Shown here in pieces: positions 20,961-32,485 of a stretch of DNA of 64,000 bases. The translations under genes were made by a program, and so were the position numbers. Source of the stretch: Aegilops tauschii subsp. strangulata (Eukaryota > Streptophyta > Magnoliopsida > Poales > Poaceae); contig NC_053037.3 of assembly GCF_002575655.3 (NCBI RefSeq), positions 249,831,135-249,895,134 on the forward strand, written 5' to 3'. A model generated the notes under the pieces. That model was not told the origin of the DNA. It was given only the letters and a program-made list of their open reading frames with translations, and made no database searches. Within the stretch, counting starts at the first letter, position 1. Each line of letters begins with the position of its first letter.

Positions 20961-21349
20961 TAGCTTTGAATAGCATTTGTATAGTAAAACGAGGCAAGAC
21001 TATCTCTTTGTGTGGTGTGAATAGTTTTATTTTTTTCGTTTTCTTTTTTGTTGAGGGAAGTGCGAATTGATTTGGTACGTACAAGTACAATATTACTACA
21101 CGTTAGGCTTGTCCCTAAAATTCAACCCGCGTCTTGTTATATCCCAAAAATTCAGATATCGTGCTCCCAAAACTGGCGCCTTCACAACCCGTGCCTTGCT
21201 ATCCCGAAATTACAACGCGCGCGAAAACTCCCTCCAGCTGCCAAATCCCGACACGCGAAATCCCCCTTCTAACCCTGAGCCGAAAGGGCCGCTTGTTCAA
21301 ATCGGTGGGGGTACTTTTGTAACACACCCTACATTTTGGACAAGCGCGT
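20961..21349. other. Probable upstream region of the CACTA-borne gene
   Basis: Begins outside the MITE. Contains repeated CGTGCCTTG/CGCGTCTTG phrases around 21125-21205. No CACTA 5' terminal repeat (CACTACAA...) was found here, so the left end of the transposon is unresolved. Confidence 0.35.
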
Positions 21350-22229
21350 CCCTAAGTCATGCTTCACCCCCTCCCATCGCCCCCTTTTCGCCATTCGAAA
21401 TCCCAGGCCACCATAACCTCTCCACTCCAGCCGAGAAACCCCACCCTCCTCCGTCCGCCACCTCACCGCTGCCAAGCCAGAGCCTCTTCCCCGACGACGT
21501 CGTCCACCGCAACAACTCGACGTCCCTCGTCCACCTCCCCGGATGAGGATCCGTCGTCCATCTCGTCATCCCGCCGGTTCAGCCGCCCCATCCTCCACCT
21601 CCAAGGAGCTGCTCCGACGATCTCCTCGTCTATCGCGGCTGCTCCATCCCCACAGCGCCGCCTTAACCTGCTCCACCAGAACCGCAGCATCCTCACCGAC
21701 TCCTCAGACGAAGCCGAGGCCTACTCGGCGCCACCAAAGAGGTTGTACACTCATCGCATCGCACCTTCTCCTTAACTCGACCTCCCGGCGCCGACGGTGC
21801 TCCATCCCGCACCCCCATGGAGCGGCTACCTTGAAGCCGGCGCCGCGGGCGACATCTCCACGGCGGCTCTCCCCCAGTGCGAGGCCCCTTCGGCGGCGGC
21901 GTCCATACCAGCCGGATCTGCTGCTGCTGCTCCGGCTCTCACTCGCTCGCTCGCGCTGCTGCTGCTCTCCCCTCGCTCGTGCTGCTGCTCTGCTCCGATT
22001 TAGCCACACTTCAGTCGACTGAATCGACTTTTGGGTCAGTCGATTTTCAGGGGTTGGAGGGGGCTCGCCGGAGTCAGGGAAGAACCACCCGCAGCGGGGA
22101 CGGGGGCTTGCTGGAGAGGTACCCCACTATCTATCTTAGGGTTCAGGGTGGGGGGTGGCGGGGGGCCTAGAGGGCTGGCCGGGGCGGCGGTGGGGAGTTG
22201 TTTCGGGGCGGCGAGGCGGCGCTGGTAGA
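21350..22229 (+). pseudogene. First exon copy of the CACTA-borne TNPA-like gene
   Basis: A GC-rich, serine/proline-rich exon ends in TDSSDEAEAYSAPPK next to a donor-like AAGAG/GTTGTACAC at 21741/21742. Two more exon copies with the same ending and donor occur at 28692 and 29377, beyond the inserted copia element. The flanking stretch 21770-22229 is GC-rich and intron-like, with CAGTCGACTGAATCGAC and CAGTCGATTTTC words. No ATG can be fixed. I treat it as the 5' exon of the gene continuing at 28470. Confidence 0.5.
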
Positions 22230-22799
22230 TGTTGTCAATTTTCTTGCCACTACTAGTCTTATCTTGTTTCGGCGGCATTGTGGGATGAAGCGGCCCGGAC
22301 CGACCTTACATGTACGCTTACGTGAGATAGGTTCCACCGACTGATATGCACTAGTTGCATAAGGTGGCTAGCGGGTGTCTGTCTCTCCCACTTTAGTCAG
22401 AACGGATTCGATGAAAAGGGTCCTTATGAAGGGTAAATAGAAATTGGCATATCACGTTGTGGTTTTACGTAGGTAAGAAACGTTCTTGCTAGAAACATAT
22501 AGAAGCCACGTAAAAACATGCAACAACAATTAGAGGACGTCTAACTTGTTTTTGCAGCATGTGCCTTGTGATGTGATATGGCCAAAAGGATGTGATGAAT
22601 GAGATATATGTGATGTATGAGATTGATCATGTTCTTGTAATAGGAATCACGACTTGCATGTCGACGAGTATGACAACCGGCAGGAGCCATAGGAGTTGTC
22701 TTTATTTTTTGTATGACCTGCGTGTCATTGAATAACGCCATCTAAATTACTTTACTTTATTGCTAAACACGTTAGCCATAGAAGTAGAAGTAATCGTTG

Positions 22800-23300
22800 G
22801 CATAACAACTTCATGAAGACACGATGATGGAGATCATGATGATGGAGATCATGGTGTCATGCCGGTGACGAAGATGATCATGGCGCCCCGAAGATGGAGA
22901 TCAAAGGAGCAAAATGATATTGGCCATATCATGTCACTATTTGATTGCATGTGATGTTTATCATGTTTTACATCTTATTTGCTTAGAACGACGGTAGCTT
23001 AAATAAGATGATCCCTCACTAAAATTTCAAGAAAAGTGTTCTCCCTAACTGTGCACCGTTGCGAAGGTTCGTTGTTTCGAAGCACCACGTGATGATCGGG
23101 TGTGATAGATTCTAACGTTCGCATACAACGGGTGTTGACGAGCCTAGCATGTACAGACATGGCCTCGGAACACACGCAATACACTTAGGTTGACTTGACG
23201 AGCCTAGCATGTACAGACATGGCCTCGGAACACAGAAGACCGAAAGGTCGAGCATGAGTCGTATAGAAGATACGATCAACATGAAGATGTTCACCGATGT
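22800..23300 (+). repeat. Leader repeats in the copia element
   Basis: GATGATGGAGATCAT is tandemly doubled near 22823-22850. A 61-bp unit beginning near 23134 (TTGACGAGCCTAGCATGTAC, then AGACATGGCCTCGGAACACA) recurs at about 23195. Both lie in the untranslated leader and have no coding role. Confidence 0.7.
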
Positions 23301-23474
23301 TGACTAGTCCGTCTCACGTGATGATCGGACACGGCCTAGTTAACTCGGATCATGTTTCACTTAGATGACTAGAGGGATGTCTATCTGAGTGGGAGTTCAT
23401 TGAATAATTTGATTAGATGAACTTAATTATCATGAACTTAGTCTAAAATCTTTACAATATGTCTTGTAGATCAA

Positions 23475-26400
23475 ATGGCCCGCGTTGCCCTCAACTTCAA
23501 CGCGTTCCTAGAGAAAACCAAGCTGAAAGATGATGGCAGCAACTATACAGACTGGGTCCAGAACCTGAGGATCATCCTCATAGCTGCCAAGAAAGATTAT
23601 GTCCTAGAAGCACCGCTAGGTGAAGCACCCATCCCAGAGAACCAAGACGTTATGAACGCTTGGCAGTCACGTGCTCATGATTACTCCCTCATTCAGTGCG
23701 GCATGCTTTACAGCTTAGAACCGGGGCTCCAAAAGCGTTTTGAGCAACACGGAGCATATGAGATGTTTGAAGAGCTGAAAATGGTTTTCCAAGCTCATGC
23801 CCGGGTCGAGAGATATGAAGTCTCTGACAAGTTCTTCAGTTGTAAGATGGAGGAAAACAGTTCTGTCAGTGAGCACATACTCAAAATGTCTGGGTTGCAC
23901 AACCGCTTGACTCAGCTGGGAGTTAATCTCCCGGATCACGCGGTCATTGACAGAATCCTTCAGTCGCTTCCACCGAGCTACAAGAGCTTTGTGATGAACT
24001 TCAATATGCAGGGGATGGAAAAGACCATTCCTGAGGTATATTCAATGCTGAAATCAGCGGAGGTGGAGATCAAAAAGGAACATCAAGTCTTGATGGTGAA
24101 TAAAACCACTAAATTCAAGAAAGGCAAGGGTAAGAAGAACTTCAAGAAGGACGGCAAGGGAGTTGCCGCGCCCGGTAAGCCAGTTGACGGGAAGAAGCCG
24201 AAGAATGGACCCAAGCCTGAGACTGAGTGCTTTTATTGCAAGGGAAGTGGTCACTGGAAGCGGAACTGCCCCAAATACTTAGCGGACAAGAAGACCGGCA
24301 ACACCAAAGGTATATGTGATATACATGTAATTGATGTGTACCTTACCAGTACTCGTAGTAGCTCCTGGGTATTTGATACCGGTGCGGTTTCTCATATTTG
24401 TAACTCGAAACAGGAGCTGCGGAATAAGCGGAGACTGGCGAAGGACGAGGTGACGATGCGCGTCGGGAATGGTTCCAAGGTCGATGTGATCGCCATCGGC
24501 ACGCTGCCTCTACATTTACCTACGGGATTAGTTTTAAACCTCAATAATTGTTATTTAGTGCCAGCTTTGAGCATGAACATTGTATCAGGATCTCGTTTAA
24601 TTCGAGATGGCTACTCATTTAAATCCGAGAATAATGGTTGTTCTATTTATATGAGAGATATGTTTTATGGTCATGCCCCGCTGGTTAATGGTTTATTCTT
24701 AATGAATCTCGAACGTAATGTTACACATATTCATAGTGTGAATACCAAAAGATGTAAAGTTGATAACGATAGTCCCACATACTTGTGGCACTGCCGCCTT
24801 GGTCACATTGGTGTCAAGCGCATGAAAAAGCTCCATGCAGATGGACTTTTGGAGTCTCTTGATTATGAATCATTTGACGCATGCGAACCATGCCTCATGG
24901 GTAAGATGACCAAGACTCCGTTCTCCGGAACAATGGAGCGAGCAACCAACTTATTGGAAATCATACATACTGATGTGTGCGGTCCAATGAGTGTTGAGGC
25001 TCGCGGTGGCTATCGTTATGTTCTCACTCTCACTGATGACTTGAGTAGATATGGGTATGTCTACCTAATGAAACACAAGTCTGAAACCTTTGAAAAGTTC
25101 AAGGAATTTCAGAGTGAGGTTGAGAATCAACGTGATAGGAAAATAAAGTTCTTACGATCAGATCGTGGGGGAGAATATTTAAGTCATGAATTTGATACGC
25201 ACTTAAGGAAATGTGGAATCGTTTCACAACTCACGCCGCCTGGAACACCTCAGAGAAATGGTGTGTCCGAACGTCGTAATCGCACTCTATTGGATATGGT
25301 GCGATCTATGATGTCTCTTACCGATCTACCGCTCTCATTTTGGGGCTATGCTTTAGAGACTGCCGCATTCACTTTAAATAGGGCTCCGTCGAAATCAGTT
25401 GAGACAACACCGTATGAATTATGGTTTGGGAAGAAACCTAAGCTGTCGTTTCTAAAAGTTTGGGGATGCGATGCTTATGTCAAGAAACTTCAACCTCAAA
25501 AGCTCGAACCCAAGTCAAAAAAATGCGTCTTCATAGGATACCCTAAGGAAACCATTGGGTATACCTTCTACCTCAGATCCGAAGGCAAGATCTTTATTGC
25601 CAAGAACGGGTCCTTTCTGGAGAAAGAGTTTCTCTCGAAAGAAGTGAGTGGGAGGAAAGTGGAACTTGATGAGGTGATAGTCACCCCTTCCGAACCGGAA
25701 AGTAGCGCAGCGCGGGAAGATGTTCCTGTGGTGCCTGCACCGACTAGGGAGGAAGTTAATGATGATGATCATGAAGCTTCAGATCAAGTTACTTCTGAAC
25801 TTCGTAGGTCCACAAGGACACGTTCCGCACCAGAGTGGTACGGCAACCCTGTCATGGAAATCATGTTGTTAGACAACGGTGAACCTTCGAACTATGAAGA
25901 AGCGATGGCGGGCCCGGATTCCAACAAATGGCTTGAAGCCATGCAATCCGAGATAGGATCCATGTATGAAAACAAAGTATGGACTTTGACTGACTTGCCC
26001 GATGATCGGCGAGCCATAGAAAATAAATGGATCTTTAAGAAGAAGACAGACGCGGATGGCAATGTGACCATCTATAAGGCTCGACTTGTCGCTAAGGGTT
26101 ATCGACAAGTTCAAGGGGTTGACTACGATGAGACTTTCTCAACCGTAGCGAAGCTGAAGTCCGTCCAAATCATGTTAGCAATTGCCGCATTCTATGATTA
26201 TGAGATATGGCAAATGGACGTCAAAACGGCATTCCTTAACGGCTTTCTTAAGGAAGAATTGTATATGATGGAGCCGGAAGGTTTTGTCGATCCTAAGAAT
26301 GCTAACAAGGTATGCAAGCTCCAGCGCTCCATCTATGGGCTGGTGCAAGCATCTCGGAGTTGGAACATTCGATTTGATGAGATGATCAAAGCGTTTGGGG

Positions 26401-27457
26401 TTACACAGACTTATGGAGAAGCCTGTGTTTACAAGAAAGTGAGTGGGAGCTCTGTAGCATTTCTCTTATTATATGTGGATGACATACTATTGATGGGAAA
26501 TGATATAGAATTCTTGGAAAGTATAAAGGCCTATTTGAATAAGTGTTTTTCAATGAAGGACCTTGGAGAAGCTGCTTATATATTAGGCATCAAGATCTAT
26601 AGAGATAGATCAAGACGCCTCATTGGTCTTTCACAGAGTACGCACCTTGACAAGATATTGAAGAAGTTCAATATGGATCAGTCCAAGAAGGGGTTCTTGC
26701 CTGTATTGCAAGGTGTGCAATTGAGCATGGCTCAATGCCCGACCACGACAGAAGATAGAGAAAAGATGAGTGTCATCCCCTATGCCTCGGCCATAGGGTC
26801 TATTATGTATGCCATGCTGTGTACCAGACCTGATGTAAACCTTGCCGTAAGTTTGGTAGGTAGGTACCAAAGTAATCCCGGCATGGAACACTGGACAGCG
26901 GTCAAGAATATCCTGAAGTACCTGAAAAGGACTAAGGATATGTTTCTCGTATATGGAGGTGACGAAGAGCTCGTCGTAAAGGGTTACGTCGACGCTAGCT
27001 TCGACACAGATCTGGATGACTCGAAGTCACAAACCGGATACGTGTATATTTTGAATGGAGGGGCAGTAAGCTGGTGCAGTTGCAAGCAAAGCATCGTGGC
27101 GGGATCTACATGTGAAGCGGAGTACATGGCGGCCTCAGAGGCAGCGCAAGAAGCAATATGGATGAAGGAGTTCATTACTGACCTAGGGGTGATTCCCAAT
27201 GCGTCGGGCCCGATGACTCTCTTCTGTGACAACACTGGACCTATTGCCCTTGCCAAGGACCCAGGTTTCACAGGAAGACCAGGCATATCAAGCGTCGCTT
27301 CAACTCCATTCGTGAAAGTGTTCAAAATGGAGACATAGATATTTGTAAAGTACATACAGACCTGAATGTAGCAGATCCGTTGACTAAACCTCTCCCTAGA
27401 GCAAACATGATCAACACCAAAACTCTATGGGTGTTCGATTCATCACAATGTAACTAG
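23475..27457 (+). CDS. gag-pol: Copia gag-pol polyprotein with a late frameshift
   Basis: A continuous frame from ATG 23475 gives 1287 residues to a premature stop at 27336-27338. Domains in order: gag (1-210), zinc knuckle CFYCKGSGHWKRNC (about 252-265), protease WVFDTGAVSHI (about 296-306), integrase with an HHCC finger and catalytic D, D, E near 500, 561 and 598, RT with LLYVDDILL near 1000, and RNase H with YVDAS and CDNTG. This set makes and integrates a DNA copy of the element RNA. Near 27262 one base appears missing, which shifts the frame. The normal RNase H tail continues in the next frame (DPLTKPLPRA) to TAG at 27455-27457. Otherwise well preserved, but the element lacks its 5' LTR. 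Confidence 0.9.
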
Positions 27458-27485
27458 ATTATTGACTCTAGTGCAAGTGGGAGAC

Positions 27486-28217
27486 TGTTGGAAATATGCC
27501 CTAGAGGCAATAATAAAATGGTTATTATTATATTTCCTTGTTCATGATAATTGTCTATTGTTCATGCTATAATTGTATTATCCGGAAATCGTAATACATG
27601 TGTGAATACATAGACCACAACATGTCCCTAGTGAGCCTCTAGTTGACTAGCTCGTTGATCAACAGATAGTCATGGTTTCCTGACTATGGGCATTGGATGT
27701 CATTGATAACGGGATCACATCATTAGGAGAATGATGTGATGGACAAGACCCAATCCAAAGCATAGCACAAAGATCGTGTAGTTCGTTTGCTAGAGCTTTT
27801 CCAAATGTCAAGTATCATTTCCTTAGACCATGAGATTGTGCAACTCCCGGATACCGTAAGAGTGCTTTGGGTGTGCCAAACGTCACAACGTAACTGGGTG
27901 GCTATAAAGGTACACTACGGGTATCTCCGAAATTGTCTGTTGGGTTGGCACGAATCGAGACTGGGATTTGTCACTCCGTATGACGGAGAGGTATCTCTGG
28001 GCCCACTCAGTAATGCATCATCATAATGAGCTCAATGTGACCAAGTGTCTGGTCATGGGATCATGCATTACGGTACGAGTAAAGTGACTTGCCGGTAACG
28101 AGATTGAACGAGGTATTGGGATACCGACGATCGAATCTCGGGCAAGTAACGTACCGATTAACCAAGGGAATTGTATACGGGATTGATTGAATCCTCGACA
28201 TCGTGGTTCATCCGATG
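27486..28217 (+). repeat. 3' LTR (5' part only) of the copia element
   Basis: Begins TGTTGGAAATATGCCC directly after the purine tract GTGCAAGTGGGAGAC. It runs through conserved blocks (CGTAACTGGGTGGCTATAAAG, CTCGGGCAAGTAAC) and breaks off after CATCCGATG at about 28217. The remaining half with the polyadenylation region and the CA end is missing. The TATAAAG in the first block is a possible TATA box. Confidence 0.8.
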
Positions 28218-28469
28218 GTGGCTGGCGGCTCAGGGGGGTGCAGGTTGAAGATGAACTGCAGGCCCCCCCTAAACTACATGTCAAGTGCCTCTCTGCTACC
28301 ATTGCGTTCAGTTTCGATAGTAGCATTCAGATTCCACAGTAAATTTCAGTTTCGACAGTTAAGTTCAGAGTCAACAGTTTTTACCTCATCTGTTGTAGTC
28401 AGGTGGTTTTTGGTGATGTAAATTTTACATGTATTTTACATCATCTATTGGAGATGCTATTAGAATCCC

Positions 28470-29377
28470 ACTTGAGATTGACGATGTATGTCTTGTGCTG
28501 CTTCAGCCTTGACGTCTTACGGCTCACCGGAGCTGCTCCAACGACAGAACGATCCATCACAACAGAGCAGTGCCCTAGACGCCGTCTACAGATTCCTCAG
28601 ATCTTCCTCCACACCTCCGACAGCCACCTCTGCCTCAACTGCTTCAGCGACCAACCCAATGATGTTGAGGTCGACACGGCTACGGCAAAGAGGTTGTACA
28701 CTTGTTGCATCACTTATTACTATACATTCACGTCGATCCATTAGGGCTATTTTGGTTCAACGAAAAAAACATAGCAATAGGGAATTTTCCAATGGCACTC
28801 TACTATTCAATTATTCATGCATTTTGTTGAAAGGAATGAAGCAAAACATCCACCTGGACCTACTTTTCAAAATCCTATGCATGAAAACAAGACCAAGTGC
28901 ATTAGTGCCAGAATAACATTCTAACTGTACACACTTTCATATGGTTTCACTTTATTTTGGCCATGTTTCTTTGCATTCCTCTGCTCTTCCAATTCCTGTA
29001 AACCAAACACCCAAGTTGACAGAAATCCTGTGTTTACAAATGCTCTGTTTACCATGTGCATTCCTATCCTATTCCGGTGTTTTTCCTATCCCTGCATTTT
29101 AAGAATCATGCAAGCCAAATGAGCCCTTACAGAATTACTTCAGTTACAGGTACGTGTCGAAGGGAACTTTGTGTGGTTTGTCCTGCTCCTATCGCGACGT
29201 CGTCCACCTCACCTGAGCTGCTCCATCGACAGAAGCATCCACCAAACCAGACATCACGACTCCTGACCGTCTTTCGCCGCCTCAGTTCTCCTTCCCTGCC
29301 GCCGGCACCCACCGCAACGGCATCACCATCATCGACTCAGCAGATGAACCTGAGGAGTACACGGGTCCACAAGAGAG
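28470..29377 (+). pseudogene. Exon copies 2 and 3 of the TNPA-like gene (ends at 28692 and 29377)
   Basis: Two segments resemble the exon at 21350-21741. Each has a CCGGAGCTGCTCC/CTGAGCTGCTCCATC block, a serine/threonine/proline-rich middle, and an end at AAAGAG/GTTGTAC or AGAGAG/GTCGCAC. Copy 3 reads TIIDSADEPEEYTGPQE before its donor, close to TDSSDEAEAYSAPPK of copy 1; copy 2 is more decayed (NDVEVDTATAK). Introns of 450-700 bp separate them. I infer tandem exon duplication; splicing is not shown. Confidence 0.5.
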
Positions 29378-29759
29378 GTCGCACTCTTTTGTTTCTGCTT
29401 ATGTTATGCATTGCTTAAAATTACCTGCTACTTTATCGTCCTGTTCAGCTCTTGGACTCCCAAGTCAGGTCCAAATTAATGTTCAAACTTGAGTTCTAAA
29501 TTAGTTGTGGGGCACATATCGAGGCAACAATGAATAGTATGTCTGTCTAATATCTGGTTCACCTAGGGTATGCCTATGTTGTTCATCTTGGGTGGGAAAC
29601 AAATACTAAAGCAATCATCATCTGTCTTTTATTAAATTAAAGCAATCATCAGCCTGCTATCATTATTTTTGGATCCATCCATTGGTTGTTACCATCACTC
29701 TAAATTCCTGCGTGCTCTCCTTACATAATATCACCATATTTTTTTCGTATGCATGTCAG

Positions 29760-30423
29760 ATATTGTACACAGTCATGCTGAACATGTAGAGAAAAAGAGA
29801 AGAGTTTTGCGCGGCAATACAATGTCATGCAGACATCGCTCCATGGTGGGTTCAATGGCAAACCCTCCCCACCCCTCTCCAGATTGTAATCCAGAGGAAG
29901 ATATCTGTTCTGAGGCGGATTCAGACGCCGCTGACCACTCCTATTTACCCCCCAAGGTGTTTGCTCTACCTTGGCATGATGATGTTAGTCATATCATGCA
30001 TATGTTGCCTTGCAGTGCCTACTTTTGACACCATATATGTCATCTGCTTAGTTTAGACATGTTCTGTAATGCCACCTGTTTAGTTTCTATATCATATATG
30101 GGAATTATCCAGTCTCATGTCTTTTAGCCAGCCATAATATATGTGAAATGTGCAATGCCATCCTGTTTAACCAGGCATCATATATTTGAATGATATCTTG
30201 CCCATCCTTTTCTTCATTACATTTCCATTTGTCGACAATGTTTGTACATTAAACTACTCTTCCTGTGAATCAGCCATTTGGGTGGGAGATGGAAAAATCT
30301 GGAGTGAAAACAAGGCCTTGAGAGCAGACAGTGCTACCTGTCGAAGCAGATCTCTTGTTGGGTCCCGTTAGCTCCTCAGAGATGGATTCAGAGACAGATG
30401 ACCAGTCCTATTCCCCCACTGAG
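29760..30423 (+). pseudogene. Acidic-motif exons of the TNPA-like gene (29760-29956 and 30274-30423)
   Basis: Exon A follows ATGTCAG at 29759 and ends CCCAAG/GTGTTTGC. Exon B follows GAATCAG at 30273 and ends ACTGAG/GTGTATGC. Both end in related acidic motifs (EADSDAADHSYLPPK and EMDSETDDQSYSPTE), and the introns after them match (TGCTCTACCTTGGCA versus TGCTCTAACTTGGCA). Exon B has an in-frame stop after KTRP in the frame used by exon 3. Likely duplicated and partly decayed exons. Confidence 0.5.
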
Positions 30424-30780
30424 GTGTATGCTCTAACTTGGCACGGTTATACTGCTCATATCATGCATATGGTGTCTTGCATTGCATAGTTTAGACATCA
30501 TATACACAATATTCAACACCATGTTCTTAGTTCAGACATCATATCGAATGCCCTCTATTTAGCATATAAATCACATATGTGAATTAAATGATGCGATCCT
30601 GATTACTTAGATAACATGTAGGTGAATTATGTCATGCGATCTTGTTTAGTTATTCATCATATCTTTGAATTGCTATGCTATCCAGTTTAGATAGACATCA
30701 TATATGTGAAATTATGTCATGCTATCCGTTTTAGTTAAACAATATACATGTCAACTATTTCATGCCCTCTTTTTTCCACA
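30000..30780 (+). repeat. Degenerate 45-60-bp intronic repeats
   Basis: The introns between TNPA-like exons are built of imperfect units containing TTTAGTTNAGACATCATAT and GTGAATTATGTCATGC, at least seven times with variable spacing. They surround exon B and stop before exon 3. They look like a decayed minisatellite within the transposon. Confidence 0.6.
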
Positions 30781-30843
30781 CTATCTATTGCATCTGTCTC
30801 TCATACAATGTCTGTACATTCAACTATGTTTCCTATTTATCAG

Positions 30844-31260
30844 CCATTTGAATTGGAGCGGGTGATGCCAGTATCTAGCAGACTAAAAACACGGTCTTCA
30901 AATAAAACAGTGCTACCTCTTGGTGGAGATAGCACCCTGGTTGTACATGCACAAGAACCAACCCTACCACAGATAACCCAAACTCTCGCAGATTGTACCC
31001 CTACTGCGATGGACAGAGAACCAGCTTCACCCAATCTAACCCCAACCCCAGCCGATAGTAACCCAGTTCCTGTTGACACAGCACCATCTCCACCACAGAG
31101 CTCCCAAACAAGAGTAGTTAGTAAGGCAGCTCCAGTGCCCAAAGGGCTAGTACTATCACGGCGAACCCCAACTCCACCAGTTAGTACGCCTATTCCTGTG
31201 GAGGAAGCACAACCAGCTAGTCGTAGTTTAGCATCTATCGCATTTGATGTTGTTAAAATC
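30844..31260 (+). CDS. Exon 3 of the TNPA-like gene, proline/threonine-rich
   Basis: It starts after TATTTATCAG and ends VVKI before GTATGTGCG; 417 bp, an open frame throughout. The product begins PFELERVMPVSSRLKTR. It then has four or five imperfect repeats of about 22 residues containing TPTPAD or TPIPVE phrases, and ends with PASRSLASIAFDVVKI. Its first 90 bp match exon B at 30274 together with the preceding intron, so the two arose by a 570-bp duplication. A disordered linker is likely. Confidence 0.5.
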
Positions 31261-31443
31261 GTATGTGCGTATCTTCCCATCTTGGAAATATTATACTGAA
31301 GATGAAGGAAAATGTCAGTTGCAGGTGTTTGTCCAGGAGTTATGTGTAAGTAATGTTATTCATGGCAATTACTTTGCTTCGTCCCATACATCCTACCTCC
31401 ATGATGGTTATAATACAGCAAATTTTCCCATTTTTCTCTATAG

Positions 31444-31652
31444 AGAAGGACCGATTTGGAAACTCAGGATGAGCTAACCTGTGCTAATACCTCTGCTATC
31501 TTCAAGAATGCTTGGTGGCAGTATCGGAATTACCTGAAGAAAACATACTTCACCGGCAAAGAAACTCATCAAATTCCCTTACTCCTGAGACACATTTACT
31601 GGACGATGACTGGGAACGCCTTGTTCTGTACTGGTCCCGAACCAAGAATGTG
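31444..31652 (+). pseudogene. Ptta/En/Spm-domain exon of the TNPA-like gene, frameshifted
   Basis: After TTTCTCTATAG the exon reads RRTDLETQDEL, then FKNAWWQYRNYLKKTYF. In the next frame it continues TPETHLLDDDWERLVLYWSR and TKNV, ending at GTAAGG. The W-Y-LKK and DDW-LV-YW pattern is that of the plant Ptta/En/Spm transposon protein family, whose members bind subterminal repeats of CACTA elements. The frame change lies near 31560-31575. The gene is therefore a transposon gene and is damaged here. Confidence 0.65.
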
Positions 31653-31766
31653 GTAAGGTCTATGAGCTCATTTTCTATTATTCTTGCGTCTTAATGTACT
31701 CTCTTCATGTACAACAAGTGCCTAAACCTGAAGAACAACTGTTCTAATTTAAGATTCCATTGCTAT

Positions 31767-31952
31767 CATAGTTCAAAAAAGCGCTAGGCGTTAATTGTGC
31801 GTTTTGCCACCGCCTTGCGCTTTACTGACCAAAGCGCATGCTTATGCGCAGTTATGCACAGATTAAGCGTAGTTATGCGCAATGCGTTTTGCCAACGCCT
31901 AGAGCCTAGGCGCGCTTAAGCGCTCGCTTAGGCGCGCCTTTTTTTAACTATG
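31767..31952. mobile_element. hAT-type MITE (186 bp) inside a CACTA intron
   Basis: Inverted ends are CATAGTTCAAAAAAGCGC and the complement GCGCGCCTTTTTTTAACTATG. The flanks ATTGCTAT (31759-31766) and ATTGCTTT (31953-31960) agree in seven of eight bases, the 8-bp duplication expected for hAT. The interior is full of GCGCTTAGGCG-type words that can fold into a long hairpin. Confidence 0.7.
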
Positions 31953-32485
31953 ATTGCTTTGCTATTGTATCACCGTATTTACTCATACAAACTTAATTTT
32001 AAATTGAAGGATCCACTCGAAACTCCAATGGCATAGCAGGTATGTTCACGCATGTTTCTTTAACAGGTTTGCTCTTATCAATAGCTCTATTGATTTCAAT
32101 TTCAATTGTGTATAGAATTGACTTTCATATCATGCACACTACTAGCATCACAACAGAGCCAATAGTGTTGTTGTACATGTAGACCCGTGGTACCCATCTG
32201 AAATCTTGTTGTGCCATGTAGTTTCCCACGCTTTGTATTCTTTCACTGCTGCTTTGTCTTGAACTGATATGATTTGAACCGTGTCTCTATTTTGATTTGG
32301 CAAGACAATGCAGTGACCATAGGACATAGATATATGTTGTTTGATGCTTTTATTATGTACTAGTACTTGGCAGTAGAAGACTTGGTAGTTTAATCATGTC
32401 CGCCTTACTAATGAACTGGTTCACCGAAATGAGTTTCAGATACTAGTACATGCTAAACTTGTTATGTGTCTGCTTGTTTCTTTAG

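Larger units (their letters stand above)
22230..28217 (+). mobile_element. Ty1/copia retrotransposon (Angela/BARE-like), truncated at both ends
   Basis: The order is non-coding internal leader (about 22230-23474), gag-pol (23475-27457), polypurine tract (27474-27485) and 3' LTR start (27486). The 5' LTR and primer site are missing and the 3' LTR stops after about 732 bases. Both edges meet sequence assigned to the CACTA-borne gene. The left edge is estimated from a change in sequence character and could be off by tens of bases. The LTR start TGTTGGAAATATGCCCTAGA is characteristic of Angela/BARE/WIS relatives; the exact family is not assigned. Confidence 0.8.

Noticed and set aside
22244..22252. 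CCACTACTAG as a left CACTA terminus.
   Set aside because: It does not continue like the right terminus (CACTACAAAAAA), and no matching subterminal motifs follow. CACTATAC at 20338 fails for the same reason.
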